Shown here: one piece after another, positions 33,674 to 37,155 of the stretch | Position numbering within the stretch: position 1 is the first letter of the stretch | Layout: each line of letters opens with the position of its first letter | NCBI GenBank assembly: GCA_947585965.1 | Contig: CANPXK010000019.1 | Span: 1 to 37,155 of the forward strand | From: an uncultured Clostridia bacterium | Lineage (GTDB): Bacteria > Bacillota > Clostridia > Oscillospirales > Acutalibacteraceae | Direction of reading: 5' to 3' | DNA: 37,155 nucleotides | The notes under the pieces: generated by a model | Told to the model about the DNA's origin: nothing | Databases searched by the model: none | Seen by the model: the letters and a program-made list of their open reading frames with translations, nothing else | Made by a program: the position numbers and the translations under genes

Positions 33674-34459
33674 ATGGAAAACGGAGAAAATAGGGTAAGA
33701 ATACAGAAAATTATTGCAGATGCGGGAATCGCTTCAAGAAGAAAGGCGGAGGAGCTTATTTCTTCGGGTGCCGTTACCGTAAACGGGAGAAAGGCAAAGC
33801 TCGGAGAAAAGGCGGATCCGTACAAGGATAAGCTCACTGTTGCGGGCAGGGAAATTACAATAAGGAAAAATACCAAAAAGTATTATATTCTTCTTCATAA
33901 GCCGAGAGGATTTATAACAACAATGAATGACGAAGGCGGAAGAAAATGCGTTGCGGAATTGGTTGATGAAATACCGGCAAGACTTTTTCCCGTAGGCAGA
34001 CTTGACAGAGAATCCGAGGGTATGCTGTTTATGACCAATGACGGAAATTTTGCGAATATGATAAGTCATCCGTCAACACATTTTGCAAAGACCTATCGGG
34101 TTACCGTACATCCGAGAATAACTGATGATCAGCTTACAAAGCTTACGACAGGAGTTATTATAGACGGAAGAAAATCTATGCCTGCGTCAATTAGGGTGAT
34201 TTCAAGCGAGCAGGAGAGAACAGTTCTTGAGATTGTTCTTGAAGAGGGAAGGAACCGTCAGATAAGGAAGATGTGCGAGGCTGTCGGACTTGAGGTTGCA
34301 AGACTGAAACGTACTGCAATAGGACCTGTAAAGCTCGGTATGCTTCAGCCCGGAAAATGGAGAGAGCTAAAGCCGGACGAACTGCGGAGCATAAATGCAT
34401 ATCAGAAGAAGCTCAAAGCAAGGAATGAAGCAGAGGGGAAGAATCATAAGAAAAAATGA
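33674..34459 (+). CDS. rluB: Ribosomal pseudouridine synthase, RsuA/RluB family
   Basis: Enzyme of 261 residues that makes pseudouridine in rRNA. N-terminal S4 RNA-binding domain ('RIQKIIADAGIASRRKAEELI', 'GAVTVNGRKAKLGEKADPYKDKLTVAGREI'). Catalytic domain with 'YYILLHKPRGFITT' and 'PVGRLDRESEGMLFMTNDG' (Asp nucleophile). Also 'KTYRVTVHP' and 'EGRNRQIRKMCEAVGLEVARLKRTAIGP'. Size and order after dacF favour RluB; target base is inferred. Confidence 0.92.
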   Translation: MENGENRVRIQKIIADAGIASRRKAEELISSGAVTVNGRKAKLGEKADPYKDKLTVAGREITIRKNTKKYYILLHKPRGFITTMNDEGGRKCVAELVDEIPARLFPVGRLDRESEGMLFMTNDGNFANMISHPSTHFAKTYRVTVHPRITDDQLTKLTTGVIIDGRKSMPASIRVISSEQERTVLEIVLEEGRNRQIRKMCEAVGLEVARLKRTAIGPVKLGMLQPGKWRELKPDELRSINAYQKKLKARNEAEGKNHKKK

Positions 34460-34463
34460 ATAA

Positions 34464-34503
34464 AACAGCCGTCTTATTCCTGATAAGGTTTAAGACGGCT
34501 GTT
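34464..34503. terminator. Hairpin after rluB
   Basis: A perfect 13-bp stem, AACAGCCGTCTTA (34464-34476) and TAAGACGGCTGTT (34491-34503). The downstream tail on the plus strand is only weakly T-rich; on the minus strand it reads TTTTATTC. It probably terminates rluB. Confidence 0.7.
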
Positions 34504-34796
34504 CGATTTGCAGGCAAAGTGCTGACGGGATAAATCATACAAACATACACAAGGGTACACCATCTCTCAAAGTGTCCCCTAATGTCTTTTGCAAAAGGCT
34601 TGACCTAAAACTGCCGTTTACTTGTCGTAAGTTACTTATGACGGAGCGGCTCCTCGGAGCCGCTCCGCAACTACAAATGACATACTTATCTGTTGTTCAT
34701 CGAGTAAATTAATGGTCGAGCCATAGACTGATTTACCCGAGAAACCTAATTACGAACTGACAGCGGGGGCACCCCGCCGGCGGCACGCCGCCGCCA
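34504..34796. repeat. Intergenic region with a diverged copy of the GC-palindrome repeat
   Basis: No gene is visible. Positions 34642-34795 hold a diverged copy of the module in 4123-4240: GAGCGGCTCCTCGGAGCCGCTC palindrome, then text shared with the other copies ('AATGACATACTTATC', 'GTTCATCGAGTAAATTAATGGTCGAGC'), ending in the GCGGGGGCACCCCGC and GGCGGCACGCCGCC palindromes that touch the thiC stop codon. The part at 34540-34620 contains a GGGTACAC/GTGTCCCC imperfect hairpin and a CTTTTGCAAAAG palindrome of unknown role. Confidence 0.75.
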
Positions 34797-36110
34797 TTAC
34801 TTTTCGGTGCAGAATTGTACGGTTTTGCCTTCGAGTATCATGTTTGTGGTGCGGACTGCACACATTTTTCCGCACATAGAACAGGTGTGACGGTCAGCAG
34901 GCGGAGTGCTTTCAAAATATTCCTTTGCCTTCTCTCCGTCAACGGCAATTTCAAACATCTTGTCCCAATTAACCTCGTGACGTGCCTTTGCCATTTCATT
35001 ATCTTTGTCCCTTGCATGGGGTATGCCCTTGGCAATGTCAGCAGCGTGCGCGGCAATTTTACTTGCTATAATTCCTTCTTTTACATCATTGATATCGGGC
35101 AGTCTGAGATGCTCGGCAGGAGTAACATAACAAAGAAAATCAGCTCCGCTCGCCGCAGCAATTGCACCGCCAATAGCTGATGTGATGTGATCATAGCCGG
35201 GAAAAATATCCGTAACAAGAGGACCAAGTACATAAAATGGTGCGTTATGGCATATGCGCTTTTGAAGCTTCATGTTCGCCTCAATTTCGTTCATAGCCAT
35301 ATGACCCGGTCCCTCGACCATAACCTGAACATTCTTTTCCCATGCACGTTCGGTAAGTGCCCCAAGCTCTATAAGCTCCGATATCTGACCGCCGTCAGTG
35401 CTGTCATCAATGCAGCCGGGACGTAAGGCATCTCCAAGACTTATTGTTACATCATATTCTGCAAGTATGTCAAGAACCTCGTCATAATGCTCGTAAAACG
35501 GATTTTCGTTGCCCGTCATCATCATCCACGCAAAAAGAAGAGATCCGCCTCGTGAAACAATATTCATCTTCCTCTTGTCACGCATAAATGCTTCAACTGC
35601 ACGTCTGTTTATTCCGGCATGGATAGTCATAAAGTCCACACCCTCCTCGGCATGGGCACGTACTACCTTCAGAAAATCCTCCGCAGATATTTCAAGCAAA
35701 TCCTTTTCAAGATAACCTATGGCATCATACATGGGAACAGTTCCTATCATGGCAGGGGATTTTTCTATAAGCTCACGACGGAAGGTATTGGTCTTTCCAT
35801 AGTTGCTCAAGTCCATAATGGCTTCTGCACCGAATTTCAGAGCCATATCTACCTTCTGCATTTCAACGGTGTAGTCTTTGCAGTCGCCTGAAATACCAAG
35901 ATTTACATTGATTTTTGTTTTAAGACCGGCTCCGATACCCTCGGGAGAAATTGATTTGTGATTTATATTACATGGAATACATACCTCGCCCTTTGCAACC
36001 GAACAGCGTATTTCCTCCGGAGTTTTATATTCCTTTCCGGCAACAATTTCCATTTCGGGAGTGATAATACCCGCCTTTGCAGCTTCCATTTGTGTTTTGT
36101 AATTTCTCAT
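34797..36110 (-). CDS. thiC: Phosphomethylpyrimidine synthase
   Basis: Radical-SAM enzyme of 437 residues that converts 5-aminoimidazole ribotide into HMP-phosphate for thiamine. Motifs: '[20 protein letters not shown]' at the start, '[16 protein letters not shown]', '[12 protein letters not shown]', '[14 protein letters not shown]', '[18 protein letters not shown]', '[27 protein letters not shown]', and the C-terminal iron-sulfur site 'CSMCGKMC'. Length fits the shorter bacterial form. It lies 28 bp after thiD and is cotranscribed; the AAAGGATAA ribosome site is in the gap. A GC palindrome begins directly after its stop codon. Confidence 0.97.
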   Translation of the reverse strand: MRNYKTQMEAAKAGIITPEMEIVAGKEYKTPEEIRCSVAKGEVCIPCNINHKSISPEGIGAGLKTKINVNLGISGDCKDYTVEMQKVDMALKFGAEAIMDLSNYGKTNTFRRELIEKSPAMIGTVPMYDAIGYLEKDLLEISAEDFLKVVRAHAEEGVDFMTIHAGINRRAVEAFMRDKRKMNIVSRGGSLLFAWMMMTGNENPFYEHYDEVLDILAEYDVTISLGDALRPGCIDDSTDGGQISELIELGALTERAWEKNVQVMVEGPGHMAMNEIEANMKLQKRICHNAPFYVLGPLVTDIFPGYDHITSAIGGAIAAASGADFLCYVTPAEHLRLPDINDVKEGIIASKIAAHAADIAKGIPHARDKDNEMAKARHEVNWDKMFEIAVDGEKAKEYFESTPPADRHTCSMCGKMCAVRTTNMILEGKTVQFCTEK

Positions 36111-36138
36111 AGCTATTATCCTTTCGTGTTAATGTATA

Positions 36139-36942
36139 TTAAGCCTTATCGGCAAAACGACTGCGTAAATCAAAGGCATGGTCAATAGGGCCGGAGCCTT
36201 TGCCTAAATCGAGCATGGCACCGATTGCACCGGAAATGTACTCCTTTGCTTTTTGTACCGAATCCGCAAGATTATAGCCTTTTGCAAGGTTTGAGGCTAT
36301 AGCAGATGAAAGGGTACATCCTGTTCCATGTGTGTTGGGATTTTCAATTTTTTCTCCATTGAAGAAGTGATAATTATCACCGACATAAAGGAGGTCATTT
36401 GCATTGTTTATACTGTGTCCGCCCTTTATAAGAACTGGTGAAGAATATCTGATATATATAATTTTAGCCGCTGAAAGCATATCTTCTGTATTTTTTATTG
36501 ATATTTCCGCGAGAACCTCCGCTTCCGGAATATTCGGTGTAATAAGCGAAGCGAGGGGTAGAAGCTTTTCCCTCAAAGCTGATACTGCACCATCACCTAT
36601 GAGCTTTGTTCCGCTTGTAGAAACCATAACAGGGTCAACAACTACGTTTTCCGCTTTATAAAAGACGAGTCTTTCGGAAATAACCGAGATAAGCTCTGAT
36701 GAGGATGTCATACCGATTTTGACCGCATCCGGTCGTATGTCCTCAAAGACTGCATCTATCTGCTGCTTTAAAAAATCAGGCGATACATTATATATTCCTC
36801 TGACACCCAATGTGTTCTGTGCTGTAAGGGCGGTTATTGCACTCATGGCATAAACACCGTTAAGTGTCATTGTTTTTATATCCGCCTGTATCCCCGCACC
36901 TCCGCAGGAATCACTTCCGGCAATGGTTAAGACCGTTTTCAT
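36139..36942 (-). CDS. thiD: Hydroxymethylpyrimidine/phosphomethylpyrimidine kinase
   Basis: Ribokinase-like enzyme of 267 residues that phosphorylates HMP and HMP-P in thiamine synthesis. Motifs: 'TIAGSDSCGGAGIQADIKTMTLNGVYAMSAITALTAQNT' at the start, 'VKIGMTSS', 'VVDPVMVSTSG', 'ITPNIPEAEVLA', 'VLIKGGHS', and the C-terminal anion hole 'NTHGTGCTLSSAIASNLAKGYNL' with the catalytic Asp-like loop GTGC. It is the first gene of the thiD-thiC pair. AAGGAGAA ribosome site. No TPP riboswitch is recognisable in the 213 bp that remain upstream in this window. Confidence 0.96.
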   Translation of the reverse strand: MKTVLTIAGSDSCGGAGIQADIKTMTLNGVYAMSAITALTAQNTLGVRGIYNVSPDFLKQQIDAVFEDIRPDAVKIGMTSSSELISVISERLVFYKAENVVVDPVMVSTSGTKLIGDGAVSALREKLLPLASLITPNIPEAEVLAEISIKNTEDMLSAAKIIYIRYSSPVLIKGGHSINNANDLLYVGDNYHFFNGEKIENPNTHGTGCTLSSAIASNLAKGYNLADSVQKAKEYISGAIGAMLDLGKGSGPIDHAFDLRSRFADKA

Positions 36943-37023
36943 AATATTTCTCCTTGAAAATTATTTATTTCTCTTTTTTAACAGAGAAAATGTATAAGAG
37001 ATACAATTTTGCAAAGTTATAAT

Positions 37024-37054
37024 AAAAAATGAGAACGACAATAACAGCGTTCTC
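37024..37054 (-). terminator. Terminator-like hairpin upstream of thiD
   Basis: GAGAACG (37031-37037) pairs with CGTTCTC (37048-37054); on the minus strand ATTTTTTATT follows. Its loop overlaps a 10-nt sequence (37040-37049) that is perfectly complementary to 37133-37142, so an alternative pairing is possible. It may end a gene beyond the window or act in a thiD leader. Confidence 0.6.
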
Positions 37055-37155
37055 GAAAATATACGGCTATCCCGTACTAAAAATTTCGGTCGAAGCTTAA
37101 GGCTCCCTCTCACGCCGCAACACGGCTTCCCTCGCTGTTATTACAAGACAAAAGA

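Noticed and set aside
36943..37155. TPP riboswitch before thiD
   Set aside because: Conserved CUGAGA and the downstream helix sequences were not found on either strand in the available leader.
1..37155. tRNA or rRNA genes
   Set aside because: No cloverleaf with a TTCGA loop and no rRNA core sequences were noticed in the gaps; a tRNAscan run would be decisive.

Overview
The window looks like a chromosomal segment of a spore-forming, low- to mid-GC Gram-positive of the class Clostridia. The protein styles suggest an Oscillospiraceae/Ruminococcaceae member resembling [Eubacterium] siraeum, but that placement is inference from gene content only. Supporting features are AGGAGG-type ribosome sites, sigma-A promoters with 17-bp spacers, sporulation genes (spoVAE, gerW, dacF-like) and a division/wall (dcw) cluster of firmicute type. 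No rRNA, tRNA, CRISPR array, prophage or intact insertion sequence was seen.

Layout. 1-3969 (+): a PH-domain protein, a YitT-family membrane protein and a three-gene ABC-2 exporter. 3970-4467: a non-coding, GC-palindrome-rich repeat block (two 179-bp tandem units) whose relative lies about 30 kb away beside thiC. 4515-9530 (-): a TetR regulator, an MMPL/RND-type transporter and a secreted heptad-repeat coiled-coil partner. 9700-10053 (-): a lone spoVAE. 10361-21986 (+): mraZ-rsmH-ftsL-ftsI/spoVD-(Mur-ligase-like fragment)-mraY-ftsW-murG-ftsQ/divIB-ftsZ. 22122-24045 (+): pyrB with a fused PyrI-type zinc domain, then a YebC-family gene. 24124-26458 (-): two lipoproteins and an M14 peptidase. 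26657-34459 (+): a CNNM/CBS protein, efp, a CD1247-like zinc-ribbon protein, then site-2 protease-scpA-scpB-DUF2953-gerW-dacF-rluB. 34797-36942 (-): thiD-thiC, with a terminator-like hairpin upstream of thiD at the window edge.

How the genes fit together. The dcw block supplies lipid-linked peptidoglycan synthesis (MraY, MurG), septal polymerisation and crosslinking (FtsW, the PASTA-containing PBP), the divisome trimer parts (FtsL, FtsQ) and the ring (FtsZ). It lacks murC, murD, murE, murF and ftsA; a 177-residue protein resembling a broken Mur ligase sits where murE/murF often lie. The scpAB-gerW-dacF-rluB block combines chromosome segregation with spore and wall functions. The TetR promoter carries an inverted repeat over its -10 box, suggesting autoregulation.

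The most unusual points are: the FtsQ/DivIB C-terminal tail of six identical 14-residue Tyr/Thr/Asp repeats whose DNA copies differ only at silent positions; the Mur-ligase-like fragment; the PyrB-zinc-domain fusion without an allosteric domain; the modular repeat family placed directly after stop codons; and a possible alternative-pairing leader upstream of thiD.
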